A stretch of DNA of 15,933 bases from Deltaproteobacteria bacterium (GCA_016219145.1 JACRCG010000141.1:1-15933); one strand, 5' to 3'; positions 6,529 through 13,010 are shown, counted from the first letter of the stretch. Numbers and translations: made by a program. Notes: generated from the sequence alone by a model not told the origin.

Positions 6529-7617
6529 CTAAGGTAAGCCGGGATAATCCGTATATCCTTCCTTCCCAGGGGTGTAGAAGGTTGCCTGGTCTGGAACTGC
6601 CAAAGGGGCCCGGGCTTTGAGTCGCTCCACAAGATCGGGATTGGCAATGAACGGCCTGCCAAATGCCACCAGATCCGCAGCTCCGCTCTGCAGGTCGGCC
6701 TCTGCTCGTTCTTGGTCATAACCGCCCGAAAGAATAACTGCTCCGCCGCCGTTGTCACGGAACGCCTTAACCATGGCGCTTACCGTTGCCGGCTCCGGCT
6801 TTGGCGCTCCCATGGCAGAGTGATCGACCATGTGCATGTATGCCAGGCCAAGACGACCAAGGTCAGCGGCAAGCTGGGTGTACTGTCCGGCAATCCCCTC
6901 ATAGGTCCCGCTCATTTCGTTGAACACTCCGTAAGGGGACAGACGGATGCCGGTTCGTGAAGCGCCGATGGCGCTGATGACGGCCTTTGTCACATCCAGG
7001 GCAAAGCGATTGCGACGTGAAGCATCGCCACCGAAATCATCTACCCTCTGGTTTGAGCCAGGATCAAGGAACTGGGTTATCAGGTAACCGTTGGCAGCGT
7101 GAATCTCCACGCCGTCAAATCCTGCGTCTATTGCGTTTGCCGCAGCAGAGGCATACTCGTCGATGGCAGTGGTAATATCAGCGTTTGTCATTTCGCGCGG
7201 CAGGTTGCAGGGCTGCTCCCCCTGGCCGTCAGTCCAGATTTTTCCGCTCATGGCGACTGCCGAAGGGGCCAGAAGTTCCGCTCCCGGCGGCAGGTTGAGG
7301 CGGCTTCCGACCCGGCCGGCATGCATGAGCTGGATGTAGATGCGTCCCCCACCCCCATGCACGGCATCGGTGACCAGACGCCAGCCGTCTCGCTGTTCCG
7401 GAGAGAACACCCCGGGAATGCGGGCATATCCCAGACCGTTCGGGGAAGGGGATGTCCCTTCGGTAATGATCAGCCCGGCAGATGAGCGCTGGCCATAGTA
7501 TTCGGCCATTAACCTGTTCGGAATATTGCCGGTAGCGCGCGAGCGGGTCATGGGGGCCATGACGATGCGGTTGGCAATTGTGGTGGCGCCGAGCTGGTAC
7601 TGTGAAAAAAGTTTCAT
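6529..7617 (-). CDS. Old Yellow Enzyme family alkene reductase (NemA/xenobiotic reductase-like)
   Basis: A 362-residue FMN-dependent ene-reductase, the usual length, cytoplasmic and NAD(P)H-using. The family reduces activated C=C bonds (enones, N-ethylmaleimide) and nitro compounds or nitrate esters. Seen in the sequence: ANRIVMAPMTRSRA (15-28, with Thr24 in the flavin site), ITEGTSPSPNGLGY (51-64), IQLMHAGR (95-102), EIHAANGYLITQFLDPGSNQR (171-191) with substrate-binding His173/Asn176 and Tyr178 as probable proton donor, Arg225 near the flavin, and the phosphate-binding GRPFIANPDL (320-329). The TYTPG/GYTDYP-like ending is typical. AGGAGG precedes ATG 7617 with good spacing. It follows the Rossmann oxidoreductase gene by 55 bases and is probably its operon partner under the adjacent TetR regulator. 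Confidence 0.95.
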   Translation of the reverse strand: MKLFSQYQLGATTIANRIVMAPMTRSRATGNIPNRLMAEYYGQRSSAGLIITEGTSPSPNGLGYARIPGVFSPEQRDGWRLVTDAVHGGGGRIYIQLMHAGRVGSRLNLPPGAELLAPSAVAMSGKIWTDGQGEQPCNLPREMTNADITTAIDEYASAAANAIDAGFDGVEIHAANGYLITQFLDPGSNQRVDDFGGDASRRNRFALDVTKAVISAIGASRTGIRLSPYGVFNEMSGTYEGIAGQYTQLAADLGRLGLAYMHMVDHSAMGAPKPEPATVSAMVKAFRDNGGGAVILSGGYDQERAEADLQSGAADLVAFGRPFIANPDLVERLKARAPLAVPDQATFYTPGKEGYTDYPGLP

Positions 7618-7672
7618 CGGTTTCCTCCTGAAAGAATGTGATTGTCATCCGAAGATTCAGCATTCGATGCCG

Positions 7673-8308
7673 TTAGCGCTGCAACGCCCCCCAGACCAGA
7701 TGCGGCGAATGGCCGTTGACCCGCACCATGCGCACCCACATCAGAGTCATATGCTCCAGGTGCAGCGCCTGATCAAGCCCACCTACGTCGAGCGGCTCCC
7801 AGCCCAGCTGGCTTATAAGTGTGGCAACGGTACCTTTGGCGTCAGCATCATTACCGCAGAAAAGCATTGCCGGCTTGATGTTGTATGCAGGATATGAGTT
7901 GTCCTGAAAGTTCTCAAAGCCGTAAATGGTGAACGCCTTGACCACCTTTGCCTCCGGCACCAGATTCTGCACCATCGCCGATCCCGACTGCACGTTGTTC
8001 AAGCCATGGGTCAGCCCAGCCCCGACCGGGTTGGTGCAGTCGACGATAATCTTTCCGGTCAGCTGCGCCGCAACACTTTTGAGGGCTTCTTCGTTGACCT
8101 GAAACGGCGTGGCAAGGAACACCACCTCCGCATTCCGCACTGCATCCTGCGGCGAAGCTACCGTTATGGCGGCATTCAAAGCAAGTACCTTTTTCACATT
8201 CTCCGAACCGCTCTCCTTGGCCGCCAGGGTCACCGTGTGCCCCAGCCGCTGCAGATGGTCCGCCAAGGGTGCCCCGACGTTGCCGTAGCCGATAAATGCA
8301 ATCTTCAT
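7673..8308 (-). CDS. NADP-binding Rossmann oxidoreductase (F420-dependent NADP reductase-like)
   Basis: A 211-residue protein of the NADPH-dependent F420 reductase-like family (NAD-binding domain F420/ProC type). The dinucleotide motif IGYGNVGAPLA (6-16, GxGxxG) starts the chain. VVFLATPF (62-69), IIVDCTNPVG (87-96), VKAFTIYGFENF (123-134) and MLFCGNDADAK (148-158) follow the usual order of this family. Family members in organisms without F420 are common and of unknown substrate, so I would not claim F420 use here. GGAG stands 8 bases before ATG 8308. A strong candidate TetR operator lies 19-42 bases upstream of the start codon, and the OYE gene follows in the same direction. I infer a role beside the OYE enzyme in electrophile or quinone reduction. 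Confidence 0.85.
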   Translation of the reverse strand: MKIAFIGYGNVGAPLADHLQRLGHTVTLAAKESGSENVKKVLALNAAITVASPQDAVRNAEVVFLATPFQVNEEALKSVAAQLTGKIIVDCTNPVGAGLTHGLNNVQSGSAMVQNLVPEAKVVKAFTIYGFENFQDNSYPAYNIKPAMLFCGNDADAKGTVATLISQLGWEPLDVGGLDQALHLEHMTLMWVRMVRVNGHSPHLVWGALQR

Positions 8309-8326
8309 TGTGTGTCTCCTTTCTGG

Positions 8327-8350
8327 TTACTTTACCATTCGGTCAAGTAA
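8327..8350. promoter_or_regulatory. Candidate TetR operator before the oxidoreductase-OYE operon
   Basis: The inverted repeat TTACTTTACC (8327-8336), ATTC spacer, GGTCAAGTAA (8341-8350) has arms matching at 9 of 10 positions. Its position just upstream of ATG 8308, and a weaker copy over the tetR promoter at 9010-9033, make it a likely binding site for the neighbouring regulator. Confidence 0.7.
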
Positions 8351-8357
8351 AAACTTC

Positions 8358-8388
8358 AAAAAAGCCGGAAGTCTGCAGACTACCCGGC
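8358..8388 (-). terminator. Intrinsic terminator directly after tetR
   Basis: Read on the minus strand, GCCGG-GT-AGTCTG pairs with CAGACT-T-CCGGC, leaving a small internal bulge, and then runs into six T. It begins 7 bases after the tetR stop codon, which separates tetR from the downstream oxidoreductase operon. Confidence 0.75.
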
Positions 8389-8394
8389 GGTTCA

Positions 8395-9000
8395 TCATTG
8401 ATGGAGGAAATTTACTCCCAGCAACTGCCGTGCTCCTGCCGGCAGATCACGAAGCAGCTCCGGATCGTTATGGATGCGGGAATTCATCAGAGTCCCCTCG
8501 AAATAATGGAGCAATCGGCGCGCCGAACGTTCTGTGTCTACTGCCGCAATCATCTTCTGCGCGACAGCATCACGGACAGTGGACGCGAAATACTGGAAGT
8601 ACTGATCGATCACGGTGCGGACCCGGCCAAGAATTTCCCTGTCCAGGGTGGCAGCTTCCAGGCCGAGGTCGAAATAGGGGCAGCCGCAGACAAACCCTGA
8701 TGTTCGCTTGCGCTCGCACTGAAACTCATACACCTTGCTGAAGTAGGCATCGAGCCTTTCCAATGGCGGCACGGTCGGCGAGAAAATGCTGTCGAGCAGC
8801 GGTCTGTAATCCTGCCAATGATGCTGTATCGCTTCTGCGGACAATCTAGCTTTTGATGAGAAAAAGTGGTAAAAAGTTCCCTTGCGTACACCTGCCCGAC
8901 TACAGATGGCGCCCACCCCCACCGAGTGATAGCTCTGCTCCCAAATCAATTCCAGCGCTGCCGTCAGCAGTCGCTCACGTGCGTTACTTTTTCTTCCCAT
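8395..9000 (-). CDS. TetR-family transcriptional regulator (NemR-like context)
   Basis: A 201-residue TetR/AcrR-type repressor. The N-terminal helix-turn-helix is clear: RERLLTAALELIWEQSYHSVGVGAICSRAGVRKGTFYHFFSSKARL (8-53). The C-terminal ligand domain contains SGFVCGCPYFDLGLEAATLD (101-120), the 'GC.....LE' type of block found in TetR proteins that sit beside oxidoreductase genes. Cysteines at 95, 105 and 107 are candidates for redox or electrophile sensing, as described for E. coli NemR, which controls the OYE gene nemA. That analogy is inference. No Shine-Dalgarno precedes ATG 9000, and the predicted promoter would start the transcript at or next to the ATG, so the mRNA may be leaderless. 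The promoter is overlapped by a candidate operator, pointing to autoregulation. Confidence 0.9.
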   Translation of the reverse strand: MGRKSNARERLLTAALELIWEQSYHSVGVGAICSRAGVRKGTFYHFFSSKARLSAEAIQHHWQDYRPLLDSIFSPTVPPLERLDAYFSKVYEFQCERKRTSGFVCGCPYFDLGLEAATLDREILGRVRTVIDQYFQYFASTVRDAVAQKMIAAVDTERSARRLLHYFEGTLMNSRIHNDPELLRDLPAGARQLLGVNFLHQ

Positions 9001-9006
9001 GAAGAT

Positions 9007-9035
9007 AAAATACTTTACTGATAAGTCAATTTCAA
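9007..9035 (-). promoter_or_regulatory. tetR promoter with overlapping second operator copy
   Basis: On the minus strand, TTGAAA (9030-9035) and TATTTT (9007-9012) stand 17 bases apart, predicting a start at about 9000, the first base of the tetR ATG. The stretch 9010-9033 lines up with the operator at 8327-8350: its left half shares TACTTTAC (8 of 10 positions) and its right half shares GTCAA (6 of 10). Bound repressor would cover both promoter hexamers and could also affect the divergent mipA gene. Confidence 0.55.
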
Positions 9036-9114
9036 GCTACATTTTCGGGGTATGAATTGATTACGGCCCCTGCGGATAACCAATAAAAAAACAAGGAACA
9101 AGGAGAAAGTAACC

Positions 9115-10029
9115 ATGGCAAAATTAAGCATTGTAAATTTATTTGTCGGCAAAACTATCACCGCCGTAATTTTCGGCATTATTTTCTTGTCTTATGTCGG
9201 CTTAGTTCAGGCTGAAACTGCTCCTGCAAAAGCAGCAGACCAGACAATAACCAATGCCGTACCGGTGCGCCACCCTCAGGAACACACCATAAAGAGATGG
9301 AGATTTACCGTCGGCGCTGGTGCAATATACGGCCCTGCTTTTCTAGGGTCTAAAGATTATCAGATTAGTGCATTCCCAAATATGAAATTTGAGTTCAAAG
9401 ACCTTTTTTTTGCATCACTGAAGGATGGAGTTGGTTACAACGTCATTCATTCCAATGGCTGGCGTATTGGTCCCCTCGTGAAGTACAAATTTGAGCGCAA
9501 AGAGGACGGTAACAATTCTTTCCGGGTGGCGGGCACTAAACCGGTCGCACTAAGGGGTCTCGGTACTGTTGATGCGACGTTTGAATGTGGTGGTTTTGTA
9601 GAATACAGTGACGAGCCATTTGCCTATAAAGTAGAGCTTCGCCAAGGCGTAAATGGCCACAAAGGAATGATTGGTGAGGCCAGCATTAACTATTCCGGTG
9701 CAATCAAGCTTTTCGGGCCTCCGGTTTTTTTCGCAGTTGGCCCGCGCGCATCATTTGCAGATTCTGGATACATTAATGCCTATTTCGGCATTAACCAAGC
9801 TCAATCAGTGAGTTCCGGCCTGGGACGATACGATGCCGGTGGTGGTTTTGTTTCTTATGGCGTCGGTGGATTCATGTCGATGCCACTGTACGGCCCGGTT
9901 TCAGTTTCTGTATTTGGCGGTTACGATCGTTTGGGCAATGAAGTTGCTGATTCACCGCTTATCAAGCAGCGTGGTAGCGAGGACCAGTATGCATTTGGCC
10001 TGAGTGTCACCTACAAATTTGACTTGTAA
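9115..10029 (+). CDS. MipA/OmpV family outer-membrane protein
   Basis: A 304-residue protein with a long N-terminal signal peptide (basic start, hydrophobic core about 14-31, likely cleavage VQA|ET after residue 33). The mature part is rich in alternating strands, Gly and aromatics and ends in a Tyr-Lys-Phe-Asp-Leu strand, as expected for a small outer-membrane barrel. The blocks WRFTVGAGAIYGPAFLGSKDYQISAFPNMKFEFKDLFFAS (62-101) and SEDQYAFGLSVTYKF near the end match the MipA/OmpV family, whose members scaffold murein enzymes or take part in osmotic or antimicrobial response. AAGGAG (9100-9105) precedes ATG 9115 with 9-base spacing. The gene diverges from tetR across a 114-base gap. It is visibly more AT-rich than its neighbours, which fits recent acquisition. 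Confidence 0.88.
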   Translation: MAKLSIVNLFVGKTITAVIFGIIFLSYVGLVQAETAPAKAADQTITNAVPVRHPQEHTIKRWRFTVGAGAIYGPAFLGSKDYQISAFPNMKFEFKDLFFASLKDGVGYNVIHSNGWRIGPLVKYKFERKEDGNNSFRVAGTKPVALRGLGTVDATFECGGFVEYSDEPFAYKVELRQGVNGHKGMIGEASINYSGAIKLFGPPVFFAVGPRASFADSGYINAYFGINQAQSVSSGLGRYDAGGGFVSYGVGGFMSMPLYGPVSVSVFGGYDRLGNEVADSPLIKQRGSEDQYAFGLSVTYKFDL

Positions 10030-10401
10030 ATGCTTATCATGGTCGATGTTGGGGGCTGAGTAAGCAATGGAGGAGCAATCAGTCAGCTGCCTTCAAGCAG
10101 ATGTCAAGAGCGGGCTGAAAGTTGTTCCGGATCAATGGCCGCGGTCTCATCCAGATGATCCTGATTCATCCGCACCGTTCTCCTGCATCACGCAACCGTC
10201 CCACTGTGTCATCCGGGAGTCGAGCGGAATATAACCTAGAAATTTGATAATACTTGGATTATATTGCAGTTCTGTGCAGGTGTTGTGAATGGAAATGGAT
10301 GTTCTGGATAAGCTGGAATTGATAGTTTGGGAAGAGGGATTATGACTGGAAATCGGTGCCTGCCGGGCGCATCAAAAATCATTCGAGGAGTACCGCGTGT
10401 C
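10030..10401. other. Gene-poor segment between mipA and the comM remnant
   Basis: I see no full gene here. A 19-codon frame (ATG 10289 to TGA 10345, MEMDVLDKLELIVWEEGL) overlaps by ATGA the ATG at 10342 that opens the frame running into the comM remnant; no function can be given. The stretch 10256-10262 with 10239-10250 is AT-rich. No terminator after mipA and no recognisable transposase remnant was found. Confidence 0.5.
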
Positions 10402-10527
10402 TGTCCCTGTGGATGTCTCCCGGATTCGGCACACACCATTGCCAATTTGGACGGCAGTGATTCCGTCCACGAACAGCATATCGCCGAGGCGATCCAGTAT
10501 TGCAGCCTGGACAGGAAAACACCATGA
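10402..10527 (+). pseudogene. comM: Decayed comM fragment (internally deleted copy of the comM 3' end)
   Basis: The frame reads CPCGCLPDSAHTIANLDGSDSVHEQHIAEAIQ..., matching two separate parts of ComM at 4827-6359. Bases 10402-10434 correspond to codons 352-362 (CPCGYLSDPTH) and 10434-10521 to codons 480 onward (TIADLDGSDSIHEQ...). Codons 363-479 are missing, an in-frame loss of 351 bases, with a CACC present at both deletion ends. The second part is about 90% identical to intact comM in DNA. It keeps the original stop, which overlaps the epimerase start as ATGA. It can be read in frame from ATG 10342, but it lacks Walker motifs and cannot be a working ComM. I infer a leftover from the event that inserted the upstream block. 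Confidence 0.88.
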
Positions 10528-11531
10528 GCAAAATCCTGGTCACCGGCGCAGCCGGATTCATAGGATTTCACCTGACCCGGCGCCTGCTGGCGTCCGATCA
10601 CCTGGTCACCGGACTTGACAATCTGAATGACTACTATGACGTATCTCTCAAAGAGGCCCGCCTGGGGATGCTTTTGGGCCAGAGCGGTTTCAGCTTTGTG
10701 CGGGCCGGATTGGAGCAGAGAGAAGTTGTGGAGGAATTGTTCGCCACCGCACAGTTTGATTGTGTGATCCATCTGGCTGCCCAGGCCGGTGTTCGCTATT
10801 CAATGCAGAATCCCCATACCTACATTAACAGTAATATCGTCGGTTTTCTGAATATTCTGGAAGGGTGCCGACGTACCGCAGTCAAGCATCTGGTCTACGC
10901 CTCATCCAGTTCGGTGTATGGCGCTAACAGTTCCGTCCCATTTTCGGAGCATCACTCTGTCGATCACCCTGTATCTCTGTATGCTGCCACCAAAAGATCA
11001 AATGAGCTGATGGCCCACACGTACGCTCATCTGTATGGAATGCCGGTAACAGGCCTGCGGTTTTTTACTGTTTACGGACCCTGGGGGAGACCTGACATGG
11101 CCTATTTCTCGTTTACCAGGGCAATCCTTGAGGGGCGACCGATCGACATATTCAATCACGGCCGAATGCAGCGTGATTTCACTTATATAGACGACATTAT
11201 CGAAGGTGTTGTTCGTATCATGGGGCATCCACCCGCGCCGAATCCGCGCTGGAACGCTGAAAACCCCGATCCGGCCACCAGCTCGGCGCCTTATCGGCTC
11301 TACAATATCGGCAACAATAATCCAGTCGAGCTGGCCCGCTTCATTGAGGTGCTGGAAGAATGCCTTGCCAAAAAGGCGATCAGAAATTTTCTCCCGCCGC
11401 AGCCAGGCGAGGTTCTGGTGACATGCGCCAATGTGGATGACTTATCCGGGGCGGTCGGTTTCAGGCCCTGTACCACCATTGAAAAGGGGCTGGCAAGTTT
11501 TACCGGCTGGTACAAAGAACATTACCGGTAG
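10524..11531 (+). CDS. NAD-dependent epimerase, UDP-glucuronate 4-epimerase-like
   Basis: A 335-residue short-chain dehydrogenase/epimerase. The start ATG 10524 overlaps the stop of the comM remnant as ATGA. The Rossmann motif GAAGFIG is at 8-14. The block LDNLNDYYDVSLKEARL (31-47) is characteristic of UDP-glucuronate 4-epimerases, the CapI/LspL type, which make UDP-galacturonate for capsule or LPS. HLAAQAGVRYS (83-93), YASSSSVYG (125-133) and the catalytic pair Tyr153/Lys157 (SLYAATKRSN) are present, as are FFTVYGPWGRPDMA (180-193) and RDFTYIDDIIEGVV (217-230). The enzyme is cytoplasmic and acts with bound NAD. No other polysaccharide genes are visible, so the pathway is open. The arrangement suggests that it once followed comM directly. 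UDP-glucose 4-epimerase is possible but less likely given the YYD...K block. Confidence 0.9.
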   Translation: MSKILVTGAAGFIGFHLTRRLLASDHLVTGLDNLNDYYDVSLKEARLGMLLGQSGFSFVRAGLEQREVVEELFATAQFDCVIHLAAQAGVRYSMQNPHTYINSNIVGFLNILEGCRRTAVKHLVYASSSSVYGANSSVPFSEHHSVDHPVSLYAATKRSNELMAHTYAHLYGMPVTGLRFFTVYGPWGRPDMAYFSFTRAILEGRPIDIFNHGRMQRDFTYIDDIIEGVVRIMGHPPAPNPRWNAENPDPATSSAPYRLYNIGNNNPVELARFIEVLEECLAKKAIRNFLPPQPGEVLVTCANVDDLSGAVGFRPCTTIEKGLASFTGWYKEHYR

Positions 11532-11543
11532 CGGCTCTCATTA

Positions 11544-11561
11544 ATACCGCATTTGCGGTAT
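11544..11561. other. Short stem-loop after the epimerase gene
   Basis: ATACCGC (11544-11550) and GCGGTAT (11555-11561) are perfect inverted arms around ATTT, 12 bases after the stop. No T-run follows, so this is not a classical intrinsic terminator; it may be an RNA 3' end stabiliser or a protein site. Confidence 0.4.
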
Positions 11562-11654
11562 CAGATGTTGTGGATGAGGTGTGCCTGCAAAGACGCAACA
11601 AAACGGTTGCCGATAATAGCAGTGTAATTACAGCTTGTTATGATTTATTTTATT

Positions 11655-11671
11655 TTGGCACGCAGTCTGCA
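11655..11671 (+). promoter_or_regulatory. Sigma-54 (RpoN) -24/-12 promoter
   Basis: TTGGCAC (11655-11661), five bases, then CTGCA (11667-11671). This differs from the TTGGCAC-N5-TTGCA consensus at one base and keeps the invariant GG and GC exactly 12 bases apart. Transcription would start near 11682, giving a ~29-base leader that contains the GGAGG of the next gene. A perfect palindrome TGTAATTACA lies upstream at 11623-11632 and could be an activator or other protein site. Confidence 0.75.
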
Positions 11672-11710
11672 ATAACAAAATCAAACACATTCCCTTTGGA
11701 GGTAGTACAA

Positions 11711-11989
11711 ATGAAAAAAGTTCTGTCCACAATCGTAGCCGCCCTCGTAGCTGTTTCCTTCTCCGCAGTTGTTTTCGCTGCTGATGCCGCCAAGCCTGCT
11801 GCTGCTCCTGCCGCTCCTGCTGCAAAAGAAGCTGCTGCTCCTGCTGCTGATGCAAAGAAAGACGAGAAGAAACCTGCTAAGAAGAAGAAAAAAGCTGCCA
11901 AGAAAGCTGAAGCTGCTCCTGCTGCTGATGCAAAGAAAGAAGCTGCTCCTGCCGCTCCTGCTGCTCCTGCTGCTCCTGCCAAGAAGTAA
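11711..11989 (+). CDS. Short exported Ala/Lys/Pro-rich repeat protein
   Basis: I start at ATG 11711 because GGAGG (11698-11702) stands 8 bases before it; the frame is open further upstream but lacks a start context. The 92-residue product begins with a clear Sec signal peptide (MKKVLST, hydrophobic core, cleavage FA|AD after residue 23). The 69-residue mature part is almost entirely Ala, Pro and Lys with some Asp and Glu: runs of 'AAPAAPAAKEAAAP', a strongly basic KKPAKKKKKAAKKAE core, and a repeat of the APAADAKK segment. It should be disordered and cationic in the periplasm or outside the cell. I know no function; binding to nucleic acid, heparin-like polymer or cell wall is possible from charge alone. 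It is a single-gene unit between a sigma-54 promoter and a terminator. Confidence 0.8.
   Translation: MKKVLSTIVAALVAVSFSAVVFAADAAKPAAAPAAPAAKEAAAPAADAKKDEKKPAKKKKKAAKKAEAAPAADAKKEAAPAAPAAPAAPAKK
11834..11940 (+). repeat. Internal direct repeats of the Ala/Lys-rich gene
   Basis: 29 bases at 11834-11862 recur exactly at 11912-11940 (encoding the APAADAKK segment), and 23 bases at 11801-11823 recur exactly at 11942-11964. Identity at the DNA level, including third positions, indicates recent duplication by slippage or unequal exchange. Confidence 0.85.
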
Positions 11990-12016
11990 TTTTTCTTCGC
12001 AACTGAACAAAAAGAG

Positions 12017-12043
12017 GCCGCATCGAAAGATGCGGCTTTTTTT
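12017..12043 (+). terminator. Strong intrinsic terminator
   Basis: GCCGCATC (12017-12024), GAAA tetraloop, GATGCGGC (12029-12036), then seven T. The 8-bp stem is perfect. An A-run just upstream could let it act on the opposite strand too. It closes the Ala/Lys-rich gene and insulates hslO. Confidence 0.93.
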
Positions 12044-12127
12044 GTGTGCCCAAAGGCAGTATAAAGATACCTTCGTTGCTGCTTGAACAGCGTGACTCTG
12101 AATACTCTCAGAAAGGTTCATCGAACT

Positions 12128-13009
12128 ATGGCTGATAAAATCATACGCGCCTTGTGTCTTTCCGGCGGCATCAGGATTCTGGCTTGCAGCGCCGCAAACC
12201 TGGCCCGTGACGTATCTGCCCTGCAACAACCCTCCGCGACAGCCGGGATCGCCCTGGCCCGTGGGCTGGCCGGAGGCGCGCTGATGGGGGCACTGATGAA
12301 ATCCGGTCAGCGGATCGCTCTCAAGTTCGAGGGTAACGGTCCGCTTGGCAAGTTGATTGTCGAGGCTGACAGCGACGGGGCTGTCTGCGGATGCCTGGGA
12401 AACCCCGCTGCTGAAGCCGAGCCGCTGGATGGTAAATGGAATGTGGCGGGCTTGATCGGCAGGGCCGGATTCCTGACCGTCTCCAAGGACATCGGGGTTG
12501 GTGGCGAACCATATCATGGCATGGTGCAGCTGGTCAGCAGCGAGGTCGGAGACGATCTGGCATACTATCTGACGGAGTCTGACCAGATCCCCTCAGCGGT
12601 AGGTCTGACCGCCGCTCTGGACCAGAATGGCCGGATAACGGTATGCGGCGGGTTTCTGGTGCAGGCCTTGCCTAAAGCCGACGATGCCGAATTGGAAAAG
12701 ATCATGGAGCGGATAACCAAACTCCCGCCACTCCCGGAACTGCTGAACGAGGGTGGGCCGGAGAGGGTGCTGCAGGAACTCTTCGGCGATATACCGTTCA
12801 CGCTCCTTGAAACCCATGAGCTCTTTTTTCATTGCGGATGCAGCCGTGAGAAGGTAGAGCGGGCCTTGATCACGCTGGGAGCCGCAGAGTTGGGAGACAT
12901 GCGGGCCAGGGATGAGGGCGCCTCGATAACGTGCGAATTTTGCCGCAAATCGTACCACTTTGACGCCGAAGAGCTTGAACAATTAATTTCAAAAAACGCG
13001 ACCAGTTGA
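12128..13009 (+). CDS. hslO: Redox-regulated chaperone Hsp33
   Basis: A 293-residue protein, standard Hsp33 length. ATG 12128 is chosen with AAAGG upstream; an in-frame TTG at 12083 would add 15 residues not expected in the family. Hsp33 is a cytoplasmic holdase that is activated by oxidation and unfolding when the C-terminal zinc site is lost. The four zinc cysteines are present: Cys236 and Cys238 (FHCGCSREKV) and Cys269 and Cys272 (ITCEFCRKSYHF). The N-terminal core has IALARGLAGGALMGALMKSGQRIALKFEGNGPLGKLIVEAD (41-81), a hallmark stretch, and GFLTVSKDIGVGGEPYHGMVQLVSSEVGDDLAYYLTESDQIPSAV (114-158). truA follows after one base, suggesting translational coupling. Confidence 0.96.
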   Translation: MADKIIRALCLSGGIRILACSAANLARDVSALQQPSATAGIALARGLAGGALMGALMKSGQRIALKFEGNGPLGKLIVEADSDGAVCGCLGNPAAEAEPLDGKWNVAGLIGRAGFLTVSKDIGVGGEPYHGMVQLVSSEVGDDLAYYLTESDQIPSAVGLTAALDQNGRITVCGGFLVQALPKADDAELEKIMERITKLPPLPELLNEGGPERVLQELFGDIPFTLLETHELFFHCGCSREKVERALITLGAAELGDMRARDEGASITCEFCRKSYHFDAEELEQLISKNATS

Positions 13010-13010
13010 A

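Noticed and set aside
7673..8308. True coenzyme F420-dependent NADP reductase
   Set aside because: The family name rests on fold; nothing in the window shows F420 synthesis or use.
10236..10772. Minus-strand open frame of 178 codons across the comM remnant and epimerase start
   Set aside because: It is antisense to the comM remnant and the epimerase N-terminus, with no ribosome site or recognised domain.
11544..11561. Stem-loop after the epimerase as an intrinsic terminator
   Set aside because: No T-run follows the stem, so it is listed only as a stem-loop.
11628..11656. Sigma-70 promoter TTACAG-N17-TATTTT before the Ala/Lys gene
   Set aside because: Matches are weak, and the sigma-54 element directly downstream is much stronger and better placed.
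11681..12517. Long minus-strand open frame of 278 codons opposite the Ala/Lys gene and hslO start
   Set aside because: Its Ser/Phe/Leu-rich low-complexity sequence is the antisense of Ala/Lys codon repeats and of hslO; it crosses a strong terminator and has no family match.
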